From Mastigias papua (Eukaryota; Cnidaria; Scyphozoa; Rhizostomeae; Mastigiidae): a stretch of 64,000 bases of DNA. Shown one piece after another: positions 24,298 to 37,608 of this stretch (positions are counted from its first letter, which is position 1; the number at the start of each line of letters is the position of its first letter). Position numbers and translations under genes: made by a program. The DNA is taken from NCBI GenBank assembly GCA_964019165.1, contig OZ025273.1:14428714-14492713 (forward strand), written 5' to 3'. The notes below the pieces were generated by a model that saw only the letters and a program-made list of their open reading frames with translations, made no database searches and was not told the origin of the DNA.

Positions 24298-26887
24298 ATG
24301 TTTTTGAGCTATGACACACGTACTTATAGTGATTGTAGGCATTGCATAGTATTGTCAGTTTTGCAACATGTAAAGCACGTTAAAGCTATTTATAGTGTAA
24401 AAACACAGATTAAGGCTAATTTGAGTAGGAAACATTGGCTAAACTACTGGCATCGGTTCAAGCATAGATGTAAAAGACGTTTAATGCATGATATTGACGT
24501 ACTTCCACTCAAATTCAATCATACAACAGTATATGCACACATTGTGATTGCTTTTGACTGGCCTAATTACGTAAGTGTGCAACGTCTGACAATACAGCAA
24601 TGACCACTGATCTGATGGTCATATCATATTATAAATGCTAGATTCACTGTAGAAATATGCTTAGATTATGTTTTGGAGCTATGACACATGTACTTAAAGT
24701 GATTGTAGACCTTGCATAGTATTGTCAGTTTTGCCGCATGTAAAGCACTTGAAAGCTGTATATAGTGTAAAACCACAGACTAAGGCTAATTTGAGTAGGA
24801 AACATTGGCTAAACTACTGGCATCAATGCAAGCATAGATGTAAAAGACGTTTAATGCATGACATTGACGTACTTCCACTCAAATTCAATCATACAACAGT
24901 ATATCTACACATTGTGATTGCTTGTTATGGGCCTAAATACGTATGTGTGCAAAGTCTGACAATACAGCAATGACCACTGATCTGATGGTCATATCATATT
25001 ATAAATGCTAGATTCACTGTAGAAATATGCTTAGATTATGTTTTGGAGCTATGATACACGTACCTATAGTGATTGTAGGCCTTGCATAGTATTGTCAGTT
25101 TTGCCACATCTAAAGCACTCTACAGCTGTATATAGTGTAAAAACACAGACCAAGGCTAATTTGAGTAGGAGACATTGGGTAAACTACTGGCATCGGTGGA
25201 AGCATAGATGTAAAAGACGTTTCATGCATGACATTGACGTACTTCCACTCAAATTCAATCATACAACAGTATATGCACACATTGTGATTGCTTGTTGTAG
25301 GCCTAAATACGTATGTGTGCAAAGTCTGACAATACAGCAATGACCACTGATCTGATGGTCATATGATATTATAAATGCTAGATTCACTGTAGAAATATGC
25401 TTAGATTATGTTTTGGAGCTATGACACACGTAATTATAGTGATTGTAGGCCTTGCATAGTACTGTCAGTTTCGCCACATGTAAAGCACGTTAAAGCTATT
25501 TATAGTGTAAAAACACAGATTAAGGCTAATTTGAGTAGGAAACATTGGCTAAACTACTGGCATCGGTTCAAGCATAGATGTAAAAGACGTTTAATGCATG
25601 ATATTGACGTACTTCCACTCAAATTCAATCATACAACAGTATATGCACACATTGTGATTGCTTTTGACTGGCCTAATTACGTAAGTGTGCAACGTCTGAC
25701 AATACAGCAATGACCACTGATCTGATGGTCATATCATATTATAAATGCTAGATTCACTGTAGAAATATGCTTAGATTATGTTTTGGAGCTATGACACACG
25801 TGCTTATAGTGATTGTAGGCCTAACATAGTATTGTCAGTTTTGCAACATCTAAAGCACTTTAAAGCTGTATCTAGTGTAAAAACACAGACTAAGGCTAAT
25901 TTGAGTAGGAAAGATTGGCTAAACTACTGGCATCAATGCAAGCATAGATGTAAAAGACGTTTAATGCATGACATTGACGTACTTCCACTCAAGTTCAATC
26001 ATACAACAGTATATCCACACATTGTGATTGCTTGTTATGGGCCTAAATACGTATGTGTGCAAAGTCTGACAATACAGCAATGACCACTGATCTGATGGTC
26101 ATATCATATTATAAATGCTAGATTTACTGTAGAAATATGCTTAGATTATGTTTTGGAGCTATGACACATGTACTTAAAGTGATTGTAGACCTTGCATAGT
26201 ATTGTCAGTTTTGCCGCATGTAAAGCACTCTACAGCTGTATATAGTGTAAAACCACAGACTAAGGCTAATTTGAGTAGGAAACATTGGCTAAACTACTGG
26301 CACCGGTGCAAGCATAGATGTAAAAGACGTTTCATGCATGACATTGACGTACTTCCACTCAAATTCAATCATACAACAGTATATGCACACATTGTGATTG
26401 CTTGTTGTAGGCCTAAATACGTATGTGTGCAAAGTCTGACAATACAGCAATGACCACTGATCTGATGGTCATATCATATTATAAATGCTAGATTCACTGT
26501 AGAAATATGCTTAGATTATGTTTTGGAGCTATGATACACGTACTTATAGTGATTGTAGGCCTTGCATAGTATTGTCAGTTTTGCCACATCTAAAGCACTT
26601 GACAGCTGTATATAGTGTAAAAACACAGACCAAGGCTAATTTGAGTAGGAGACATTGGGTAAACTACTGGCATCGGTGGAAGCATAGATGTAAAAGACGT
26701 TTCATGCATGACATTGACGTACTTCCACTCAAATTCAATCATACAACAGTATATGCACACATTGTGATTGCTTGTTGTAGGCCTAAATACGTATGTGTGC
26801 AAAGTCTGACAATACAGCAATGACCACTGATCTGATGGTCATATGATATTATAAATGCTAGATTCACTGTAGAAATATGCTTAGATT
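24298..26887 (+). repeat. Seven units of four recurring subtypes (b, d, a, b, c, d, a)
   Basis: Subtype b (24298, 25408) has AAAGCACGTTAAAGCTATTT and the end TAATTACGTAAGTGTGCAACG. Subtype d (24668, 26148) has ACATGTACTTAAAG, TGTAGACC, TGCCGCATG and AAAACCACAG. Subtype a (25038, 26518) has GGAGACATTGGGTAAAC and CGGTGGAAG. Subtype c (25778) has GGCCTAACATAG, TTGCAACATC, GTATCTAGTG and AAAGATTGG. The order b-d-a-b-c-d-a is an irregular higher-order arrangement of the same building blocks used as far as 32.8 kb. Confidence 0.88.
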
Positions 26888-29107
26888 ATGTTTTGGAGCT
26901 ATGACACACGTAATTATAGTGATTGTAGGCCTAACATAGTATTGTCAGTTTTGCAACATCTAAAGCACTTTAAAGCTGTATCTAGTGTAAAAACACAGAC
27001 TAAGGCTAATTTGAGTAGGAAAGATTGGCTAAACTACTGGCATCGGTGCAAGCATAGATGTAAAAGACGTTTAATGCATGACATTGACGTACTTCCTCTA
27101 AAATTCAATCATACAACAGTATATGCACACATTGTGATTGCTTTTGACTGGCCTAAATACGTATGTGTGCAAAGTCTGACAATACAGCAATGACCACTGA
27201 TCTGATGGTCATATCATATTATAAATGCTAGATTTACTGTAGAAATATGCTTAGATTATGTTTTGGAGCTATGACACATGTACTTAAAGTGATTGTAGAC
27301 CTTGCATAGTATTGTCAGTTTTGCCGCATGTAAAGCACTCTACAGCTGTATATAGTGTAAAACCACAGACTAAGGCTAATTTGAGTAGGAAACATTGGCT
27401 AAACTACTGGCACCGGTGCAATCATAGATGTAAAAGACGTTTCATGCATGACATTGACGTACTTCCACTCAAATTCAATCATACAACAGTATATGCACAC
27501 ATTGTGATTGCTTGTTGTAGGCCTAAATACGTATGTGTGCAAAGTCTGACAATACAGCAATGACCACTGATCTGATGGTCATATCATATTATAAATGCTA
27601 GATTCACTGTAGAAATATGCTTAGATTATGTTTTGGAGCTATGACACATGTACTTAAAGTGATTGTAGACCTTGCATAGTATTGTCAGTTTTGCCGCATG
27701 TAAAGCACTTGAAAGCTGTATATAGTGTAAAACCACAGACTAAGGCTAATTTGAGTAGGAAACATTGGCTAAACTACTGGCACCGGTGCAAGCATAGATG
27801 TAAAAGACGTTGAATGCATGACATTGACGTACTTCCACTCAAATTCAATCATACAACAGTATATGCACACATTGTGATTGCTTGTTGTAGGCCTAAATAC
27901 GTATGTGTGCAAAGTCTGACAATACAGCAATGACCACTGATCTGATGGTCATATGATATTATAAATGCTAGATTCACTGTAGAAATATGCTTAGATTATG
28001 TTTTGGAGCTATGACACACGTAATTATAGTGATTGTAGGCCTAACATAGTATTGTCAGTTTTGCAACATCTAAAGCACTTTAAAGCTGTATCTAGTGTAA
28101 AAACACAGACTAAGGCTAATTTGAGTAGGAAAGATTGGCTAAACTACTGGCATCGGTGCAAGCATAGATGTAAAAGACGTTTAATGCATGACATTGACGT
28201 ACTTCCTCTAAAATTCAATCATACAACAGTATATGCACACATTGTGATTGCTTTTGACTGGCCTAAATACGTATGTGTGCAAAGTCTGACAATACAGCAA
28301 TGACCACTGATCTGATGGTCATATCATATTATAAATGCTAGATTTACTGTAGAAATATGCTTAGATTATGTTTTGGAGCTATGACACATGTACTTAAAGT
28401 GATTGTAGACCTTGCATAGTATTGTCAGTTTTGCCGCATGTAAAGCACTCTACAGCTGTATATAGTGTAAAACCACAGACTAAGGCTAATTTGAGTAGGA
28501 AACATTGGCTAAACTACTGGCACCGGTGCAATCATAGATGTAAAAGACGTTTCATGCATGACATTGACGTACTTCCACTCAAATTCAATCATACAACAGT
28601 ATATGCACACATTGTGATTGCTTGTTGTAGGCCTAAATACGTATGTGTGCAAAGTCTGACAATACAGCAATGACCACTGATCTGATGGTCATATCATATT
28701 ATAAATGCTAGATTCACTGTAGAAATATGCTTAGATTATGTTTTGGAGCTATGACACATGTACTTAAAGTGATTGTAGACCTTGCATAGTATTGTCAGTT
28801 TTGCCGCATGTAAAGCACTTGAAAGCTGTATATAGTGTAAAACCACAGACTACGGCTAATTTGAGTAGGAAACATTGGCTAAACTACTGGCACCGGTGCA
28901 AGCATAGATGTAAAAGACGTTGAATGCATGACATTGACGTACTTCCACTCAAATTCAATCATACAACAGTATATGCACACATTGTGATTGCTTGTTGTAG
29001 GCCTAAATACGTATGTGTGCAAAGTCTGACAATACAGCAATGACCACTGATCTGATGGTCATATGATATTATAAATGCTAGATTCACTGTAGAAATATGC
29101 TTAGATT
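26888..29107 (+). repeat. 1110-bp tandem duplication (3 units x 2)
   Basis: The units at 26888, 27258 and 27628 recur at 27998, 28368 and 28738. The first unit of each is subtype c with CTTCCTCTAAAATTC. The second is subtype d with CAATCATAGATG. The third has ACGTTGAATGC, which puts a TGA in the long reading frame. The only difference I noticed is TACGGCTAA at 28851 against TAAGGCTAA at 27741. Confidence 0.93.
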
Positions 29108-29477
29108 ATGTTTTGGAGCTATGATACACGTACTTATAGTGATTGTAGGCCTTGCATAGTATTGTCAGTTTTGCCACATCTAAAGCACTTGACAGCTGTA
29201 TATAGTGTAAAAACACAGACCAAGGCTAATTTGAGTAGGAGACATTGGGTAAACTACTGGCATCGGTGGAAGCATAGATGTAAAAGACGTTTCATGCATG
29301 ACATTGACGTACTTCCTCTAAAATTCAATCATACAACAGTATATGCACACATTGTGATTGCTTTTGACTGGCCTAAATACGTATGTGTGCAAAGTCTGAC
29401 AATACAGCAATGACCACTGATCTGATGGTCATATGATATTATAAATGCTAGATTCACTGTAGAAATATGCTTAGATT
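29108..29477 (+). repeat. Chimeric unit, subtype a joined to subtype c
   Basis: The first half has the subtype a markers GGAGACATTGGGTAAAC and CGGTGGAAGC. The second half has the subtype c markers CTTCCTCTAAAATTC and TTTTGACTGG in place of CTTCCACTC and GTTGTAGG. The switch lies between about 29272 and 29315. This is what a crossover or conversion event between two nearby units would leave. Confidence 0.85.
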
Positions 29478-31327
29478 ATGTTTTGGAGCTATGACACACG
29501 TAATTATAGTGATTGTAGGCCTTGCATAGTACTGTCAGTTTCGCCACATGTAAAGCACGTTAAAGCTATTTATAGTGTAAAAACACAGATTAAGGCTAAT
29601 TTGAGTAGGAAACATTGGCTAAACTACTGGCATCGGTTCAAGCATAGATGTAAAAGACGTTTAATGCATGATATTGACGTACTTCCACTCAAATTCAATC
29701 ATACAACAGTATATGCACACATTGTGATTGCTTTTGACTGGCCTAATTACGTAAGTGTGCAACGTCTGACAATACAGCAATGACCACTGATCTGATGGTC
29801 ATATCATATTATAAATGCTAGATTCACTGTAGAAATATGCTTAGATTATGTTTTGGAGCTATGACACACGTGCTTATAGTGATTGTAGGCCTAACATAGT
29901 ATTGTCAGTTTTGCAACATCTAAAGCACGTTAAAGCTATTTATAGTGTAAAAACACAGACTAAGGCTAATTTGAGTAGGAAACATTGGCTAAACTACTGG
30001 CATCGGTTCAAGCATAGATGTAAAAGACGTTTAATGCATGATATTGACGTACTTCCACTCAAATTCAATCATACAACAGTATATGCACACATTGTGATTG
30101 CTTTTGACTGGCCTAAATACGTATGTGTGCAAAGTCTGACAATACAGCAATGACCACTGATCTGATGGTCATATCATATTATAAATGCTAGATTTACTGT
30201 AGAAATATGCTTAGATTATGTTTTGGAGCTATGACACATGTACTTAAAGTGATTGTAGACCTTGCATAGTATTGTCAGTTTTGCCGCATGTAAAGCACTT
30301 GAAAGCTGTATATTGTGTAAAACCACAGACTAAGGCTAATTTGAGTAGGAAACATTGGCTAAACTACTGGCACCGGTGCAAGCATAGATGTAAAAGACGT
30401 TTCATGCATGACATTGACGTACTTCCACTCAAATTCAATCATACAACAGTATATGCACACATTGTGATTGCTTGTTGTAGGCCTAAATACGTATGTGTGC
30501 AAAGTCTGACAATACAGCAATGACCACTGATCTGATGGTCATATCATATTATAAATGGTAGATTCACTGTAGAAATATGCTTAGATTATGTTTTGGAGCT
30601 ATGACACACGTAATTATAGTGATTGTAGGCCTTGCATAGTACTGTCAGTTTCGCCACATGTAAAGCACGTTAAAGCTATTTATAGTGTAAAAACACAGAT
30701 TAAGGCTAATTTGAGTAGGAAACATTGGCTAAACTACTGGCATCGGTTCAAGCATAGATGTAAAAGACGTTTAATGCATGATATTGACGTACTTCCACTC
30801 AAATTCAATCATACAACAGTATATGCACACATTGTGATTGCTTTTGACTGGCCTAATTACGTAAGTGTGCAACGTCTGACAATACAGCAATGACCACTGA
30901 TCTGATGGTCATATCATATTATAAATGCTAGATTCACTGTAGAAATATGCTTAGATTATGTTTTGGAGCTATGACACACGTGCTTATAGTGATTGTAGGC
31001 CTAACATAGTATTGTCAGTTTTGCAACATCTAAAGCACTTTAAAGCTGTATCTAGTGTAAAAACACAGACTAAGGCTAATTTGAGTAGGAAAGATTGGCT
31101 AAACTACTGGCATCAATGCAAGCATAGATGTAAAAGACGTTTAATGCATGACATTGACGTACTTCCTCTAAAATTCAATCATACAACAGTATATGCACAC
31201 ATTGTGATTGCTTTTGACTGGCCTAAATACGTATGTGTGCAAAGTCTGACAATACAGCAATGACCACTGATCTGATGGTCATATCATATTATAAATGCTA
31301 GATTTACTGTAGAAATATGCTTAGATT
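29478..31327 (+). repeat. Five units with 1110-bp periodicity (b-c-d-b-c)
   Basis: The units at 29478 and 30588 are subtype b and essentially identical. The units at 29848 and 30958 are subtype c. The unit at 29848 is itself chimeric: it starts as c (GTGCTTATAG, GGCCTAACATAG, TTGCAACATC) and then continues like b (AAAGCACGTTAAAGCTATTT, CGGTTCAAGC). The unit at 30218 is subtype d with GTATATTGTG. Confidence 0.87.
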
Positions 31328-32807
31328 ATGTTTTGGAGCTATGACACACGTACTTATAGTGATTGTAGGCCTTGCATAGTATTGTCAGTTATGCCACATC
31401 TAAAGCACTCTACAGCTGTATATAGTGTAAAAACACAGACTAATTCTAATTTGAGTAGGAAACATTGGCTAAACTACTGGCATCGGTGCAAGCATAGATG
31501 TAAAAGACGTTTAATGCATGACATTGACGCACTTCCACTCAAATTCAATCATACAACAGTATATGCACACATTGTGATTGCTTGTTATGGGCCTAAATAC
31601 GTATGTGTGCAAAGTCTGACAATACAGCAATGACCACTGATCTGATGGTCATATGATATTATAAATGCTAGATTCACTGTAGAAATATGCTTAGATTATG
31701 TTTTGGAGCTATGACACACGTACTTATAGTGATTGTAGGCCTTGCATAGTATTGTCAGTTTTGCCACATCTAAAGCACTCTAAAGCTGTATATAGTGTAG
31801 AAACACAGACTAAGGCTAATTTGAGTAGGAAACATTGGCTAAACTACTGGCATCGGTGCAAGCATAGCTGTGAAAGATGTTTAATGCATGACATTGACGC
31901 ACTTCCACTCAAATTCAATCATACAACAGTATTTGCACACATTGTGATTGCTTGTTGTAGGCCTAAATACGTATGTGTGCAAAGTCTGACAATACAGCAA
32001 TGACCACTGATCTGATGGTCATATGATATTATAAATGCTAGATTCACTGTAGAAATATGCTTAGATTATGTTTTGGAGCTATGACACACGTAATTATAGT
32101 GATTGTAGGCCTTGCATAGTACTGTCAGTTTCGCCACATGTAAAGCACGTTAAATCTATTTATAGTGTAAAAACACAGATTAAGGCTAATTTGAGTAGGA
32201 CACATTGGCTAAACTACTGGCATCGGTGGAAGCATAGATGTAAAAGACGTTTAATGCATGACATTGACGCAATTCCACTCAAATTCAATCATACAACAGT
32301 ATTTGCACACATTGTGATTGCTTTTGACTGGCCTAATTACGTAAGTGTGCAACGTCTGACAATACAGCAATGACCACTGATCTGATGGTCATATCATATT
32401 ATAAATGCTAGATTCACTGTAGAAATATGCTTAGATTATGTTTTGGAGCTATGACACACGTGCTTATAGTGATTGTAGGCCTAACATAGTATTGTCAGTT
32501 TTGCAACATCTAAAGCACTTTAAAGCTGTATATAGTGTAAAAACACAGACTAAGGCTAATTTGAGTAGGAAACATTGGCTAAACTACTGGCATCAATGCA
32601 AGCATAGATGTAAAAGACGATTAATGCATGACATTGACGTACTTCCTCTAAAATTCAATCATACAACAGTATATGCACACATTGTGATTGCTTTTGACTG
32701 GCCTAATTACGTATGTGTGCAAAGTCTGACAGTACAGCAATGACCACTGATCTGATGGTCATATGATATTATAAATGCTAGATTTACTGTAGAAATATGC
32801 TTAGATT
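31328..32807 (+). repeat. Four mixed satellite units
   Basis: Units start at 31328, 31698, 32068 and 32438. The unit at 31328 has CAGTTATGCC, a marker that becomes frequent to the right. The unit at 32068 is a subtype b variant with AAATCTATT. It shares GTATTTGCAC with the unit at 31698. The unit at 32438 is a subtype c variant with ACGATTAATGC, a change found again only in the unit at 39090. Confidence 0.87.
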
Positions 32808-34287
32808 ATGTTTTGAAGCTATGACACACGTACTTATAGTGATTGTAGGCCTTGCATAGTATTGTCAGTTATGCCACATCTAAAGCACTCTAAAGCTGTA
32901 TATAGTGTAAAAACACAGACTAAGGCTAATTTGAGTAGGAAACATTGGCTAAACTACTGGCATCGGTGCAAGCATAGATGTAAAAGACGTTTACTGCATG
33001 ACATTGACGCACTTCCACTCAAATTCAATCATACAACAGTACATGCACACATTGTGATTGCTTGTTATGGGCCTAAATACGTATGTGTGCAAAGTCTGAC
33101 AATACAGCAATGACCACTGATCTGATGGTCATATCATATTATAAATGCTAGATTTACTGTAGAAATATGCTTAGATTATGTTTTGGAGCTATGACACACG
33201 TACTTATAGTGATTGTAGGCCTTGCATAGTATTGTCAGTTATGCCACATCTAAAGCACTCTACAGCTGTATATAGTGTAAAAACACAGACTAAGGCTAAT
33301 TTGAGTAGGAAACATTGGCTAAACTACTGGCATCGGTGCAAGCATAGATGTAAAAGACGTTTATTGCATGACATTGACGTACTTCCTCTAAAATTCAATC
33401 ATACAACAGTATATGCACACATTGTGATTGCTTTTGACTGGCCTAAATACGTATGTGTGCAAAGTCTGACAATACAGCAATGACCACTGATCTGATGGTC
33501 ATATGATATTATAAATGCTAGATTCACTGTAGAAATATGCTTAGATTATGTTTTGAAGCTATGACACACGTACTTATAGTGATTGTAGGCCTTGCATAGT
33601 ATTGTCAGTTATGCCACATCTAAAGCACTCTAAAGCTGTATATAGTGTAGAAACACAGACTAAGGCTAATTTGAGTAGGAAACATTGGCTAAACTACTGG
33701 CATCGGTGCAAGCATAGATGTAAAAGACGTTTACTGCATGACATTGACGCACTTCCACTCAAATTCAATCATACAACAGTACATGCACACATTGTGATTG
33801 CTTGTTATGGGCCTAAATACGTATGTGTGCAAAGTCTGACAATACAGCAATGACCACTGATCTGATGGTCATATCATATTATAAATGCTAGATTCACTGT
33901 AGAAATATGCTTAGATTATGTTTTGGAGCTATGACACACGTACTTATAGTGATTGTAGGCCTTATATAGTATTGTCAGTTATGCCACTTCTAAAGCACTT
34001 GACAGCTGTATATAGTGTAAAAACACAGACTAAGGCTAATTTGAGTAGGAAACATTGGCTAAACTACTGGCATCGGTGTAAGCATAGATGTAAAAGACGT
34101 TTACTGCATGACATTGACGCACTTCTACTCAAATTCAATCATACAACAGTATATGCACACATTGTGATTGCTTGTTATGGGCTTAAATGCGTATGTGTGC
34201 AAAGTCTGACAATACAGCAATGACCACTGATCTGATGGTCATATCATATTATAAATGCTAGATTCACTGTAGAAATATGCTTAGATT
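32808..34287 (+). repeat. 740-bp repeat (2 units x 2, second pair diverged)
   Basis: The units at 32808 and 33548 are nearly the same (TTTTGAAGC, CAGTTATGCC, TTTACTGCATG, GTACATGCAC). The second has GTGTAGAAAC for GTGTAAAAAC. The partner units at 33178 and 33918 are less alike. The unit at 33178 ends in the CTTCCTCTAAAATTC/TTTTGACTGG form. The unit at 33918 ends in GGGCTTAAATGCG, a form shared with the R units further right. Confidence 0.86.
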
Positions 34288-35767
34288 ATGTTTAGGAGCT
34301 ATGACACACGTACTTATAGTGATTGTAGCCCTTGCATAGTATTGTCAGTTTTGCCACATCTAAAGCACTCTAAAGCTGTATATAGTGTAACAACACAGAC
34401 TAAGGCTAATTTGAGTAGGAACCATTGGCTAAACTACTGGCATCGGTGCAAGCATAGATGTAAAAGACGTTTCATGAATGACATTGACGTATTTCCACTC
34501 AAATTCAATCATACAACAGTACATGCACACATTGTGATTGCTTGTTATGGGCCTAAATACGTATGTGTGCAAAGTCTGACAATACAGCAATGACCACTGC
34601 TTTGATGGTCATATGATATTATAAATGCTAGATTCACTGTAGACATATGCTTAGATTATGTTTTGGAGCTATGACACACGTACTTATAGTGATTGTAGGC
34701 CTTATATAGTATTGTCAGTTATGCCACATCTAAAGCACTTGACAGCTGTATATAGTGTAAAAACACAGACTAAGGCTAATTTGAGTAGGAAACATTGGCT
34801 AAACTACTGGCATCGGTGGAAGCATAGATGTAAAAGACGTTTAATGCATGACATTGACGCACTTCCACTCAAATTCAATCATACAACAGTATTTGCACAC
34901 ATTGTGATTGCTTGTTGTAGGCCTAAATACGTATGTGTGCAAAGTCTGACAATACAGCAATGACCACTGATCTGATGGTCATATGATATTATAAATGCTA
35001 GATTCACTGTAGAAATATGCTTAGATTATGTTTTGGAGCTATGACACACGTACTTATAGTGATTGTAGGCCTTGCATAGTATTGTCAGTTTTGCCACATC
35101 TAAAGCACTTTAAAGCTGTATTTAGTGCAAAAACACAAACTAAGGCCAATTTGAGTAGGAAATATTGGCTAAACTACTGGCATCGGTGCAAGCATAGATG
35201 TAAATGACGTGTACTGCATGACATTGACGCACTTCTACTCAAATTCAATCATACAACAGTATATGCACACATTGTGATTGCTTGTTATGGGCTTAAATGC
35301 GTATGTGTGCAAAGTCTGACAATACAGCAATGACCACTGATCTGATGGTCATATCATATTATAAATGCTAGATTTACTGTAGAAATATGCTTAGATTATG
35401 TTTTGGAGCTATGACACACTTACTTATAGTCATTGTAGGCCTTGCATAGTATTGTCAGTTTTGCCACATCTAAAGCACTTGACAGCTGTATATAGTGTAA
35501 AAACACAGACCAAGGCTAATTTGAGTAGGAAACATTGGCTAAACTATTGGCATCGGTGCAAGCATAGATGTAAAAGACGTTGAATGCATGACATTGACGT
35601 ACTTCCACTCAAATTCAATCATACAACAGTATATGCACACATTGTGATTGCTTGTTATGGGCCTAAATACGTATGTGTGCAAAGTCTGACAATACAGCAA
35701 TGACCACTGATCTGATGGTCATATCATATTATAAATGCTAGATTCACTGTAGAAATATGCTTAGATT
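34288..35767 (+). repeat. Four-unit block S'-M-R-Q2, first copy
   Basis: The units at 34288 (S'), 34658 (M), 35028 (R) and 35398 (Q2) appear in the same order at 40200-41679, 5912 bases on (16 units minus 8 bases of indels). S' has TTTAGGAGC, TTCATGAATGAC, GTATTTCC and the spacer form CTGCTTTGA. M has CTTATATAG, CAGTTATGCC and GTATTTGCAC. R has GTGCAAAAACACAAAC, AAGGCCAAT and TGTAAATGACGTGTACTGC. Q2 has AGTCATTGTAGG and GTTGAATGC. R is interrupted by a TGA and has no long reading frame. Confidence 0.88.
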
Positions 35768-37608
35768 ATGTTTTGGAGCTATGACACACGTACTTATAGT
35801 GATTGTAGGCCTTGCATAGTATTGTCAGTTTTGCCACATCTAAAGCACTTTAAAGCTGTATATAGTGCAAAAACACAAACTAAGGCCAATTTGAGTAGGA
35901 AACATTGGCTAAACTACTGGCATCGGTGCAAGCATAGATGTAAATGACGTGTACTGCATGACATTGACGCACTTCTACTCAAATTCAATCATACAACAGT
36001 ATATGCACACATTGTGATTGCTTGTTATGGGCTTAAATGCGTATGTGTGCAAAGTCTGACAATACAGCAATGACCACTGATCTGATGGTCATATGATATT
36101 ATAAATGCTAGATTCACTGTAGAAATATGCTTAGATTATGTTTTGGAGCTATGACACACGTACTTATAGTGATTGTAGGCATTGCATAGTATTGTCAGTT
36201 TTGCCACATCTAAAGCACTTGACAGCTGTATATAGTGTAAAAACACAGACCAAGGCTAATTTGAGTAGGAAACATTGGCTAAACTATTGGCATCGGTGCA
36301 AGCATAGATGTAAAAGACGTTTAATGCATGACATTGACGTACTTCCACTCAAATTCAATCATACAACAGTATATGCACACATTGTGATTGCTTGTTATGG
36401 GCCTAAATACGTATGTGTGCAAAGTCTGACAATACAGCAATGACCACTGATCTGATGGTCATATCATATTATAAATGCTAGATTCACTGTAGAAATATGC
36501 TTAGATTATGTTTTGGAGCTATGACACACGTACTTATAGTGATTATAGGCCTTGCATAGTATTGTCAGTTTTGCCACATCTAAAGCACTTGACAGCTGTA
36601 TATAGTGTAAAAACACATGCCAAGGCTAATTTGAGTAGGAAACATTGGCTAAACTACTGGCATCGGTGCAAGCATAGATGTAAAAGACGTTTAATGCATG
36701 ACATTGACGTACTTCCACTCAAATTCAATCATACAACAGTATATGCACACATTGTGATTGCTTGTTATGGGCCTAAATACGTATGTGTGCAAATTCTGAC
36801 AATACAGCAATGACCACTGATCTGATGGTCATATGATATTATAAATGCTAGATTCACTGTAGAAATATGCTTAGATTATGTGTTGGAGCTATGACACACG
36901 TACTTATAGTGATTGTAGGCATTGCATAGTATTGTCAGTTTTGCCACATATAAAGTACTTTAAAGTTGTATATAGTGGAAAGACAGAGACTAAGGCTAAT
37001 TTGAGTAGGAAACATTACTGGCATCGGTGCAAGCATAGATGTAAAAGACGTTTCATGCATGACATTGACGCACTTCCACTCAAATTCAATCATACAACAG
37101 TATATGCACACATTGTGATTTCTTTTGACATGCCTAACTACGTATGTGTGCAAAGTCTGACAATACAGCAATGACCACTGATCTGATGGTCATATCATAT
37201 TATAAATGCTAGATTCACTGTAGAAATATGCTTAGATTATGTTTTGGAGCTATGACACACGTACTTATAGTGATTGTAGGCCTTGCATAGTATTGTCAGT
37301 TTTGCCACATCTAAAGCACTTGACAGCTGTATATAGTGTAAAAACACATGCCAAGGCTAATTTGAGTAGGAAACATTGGCTAAACTACTGGCATCGGTGC
37401 AAGCATAGATGTAAAAGACGTTTAATGCATGACATTGACGTACTTCCACTCAAATTCAATCATACAACAGTATATGCACACATTGTGATTGCTTGTTATG
37501 GGCCTAAATACGTATGTGTGCAAAGTCTGACAATACAGCAATGACCACTGATCTGATGGTCATATGATATTATAAATGCTAGATTCACTGTAGAAATATG
37601 CTTAGATT
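35768..37608 (+). repeat. Five units (R, Q, H, deleted unit, H)
   Basis: The unit at 35768 is a second R unit. The unit at 36138 is a Q unit (ACAGACCAAGG, TTATGGGCC). The units at 36508 and 37239 are H units, defined by ACACATGCCAAGG. Between them lies the 361-bp unit at 36878. H is the commonest subtype from here to 51.7 kb. Confidence 0.88.
36878..37238 (+). repeat. 361-bp unit with a 9-bp deletion
   Basis: AACATTACTGG at 37011-37021 stands where other units have nine more bases (GGCTAAACT) after AACATT. Only one base of flanking homology is present. The rest of the unit is diverged: TGTTGGAGC, CATATAAAGTAC, AAAGTTGTAT, GAAAGACAGAGAC, and the end form TCTTTTGACATGCCTAACTACG, which otherwise occurs only in 56483 and 57963. 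Confidence 0.92.
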
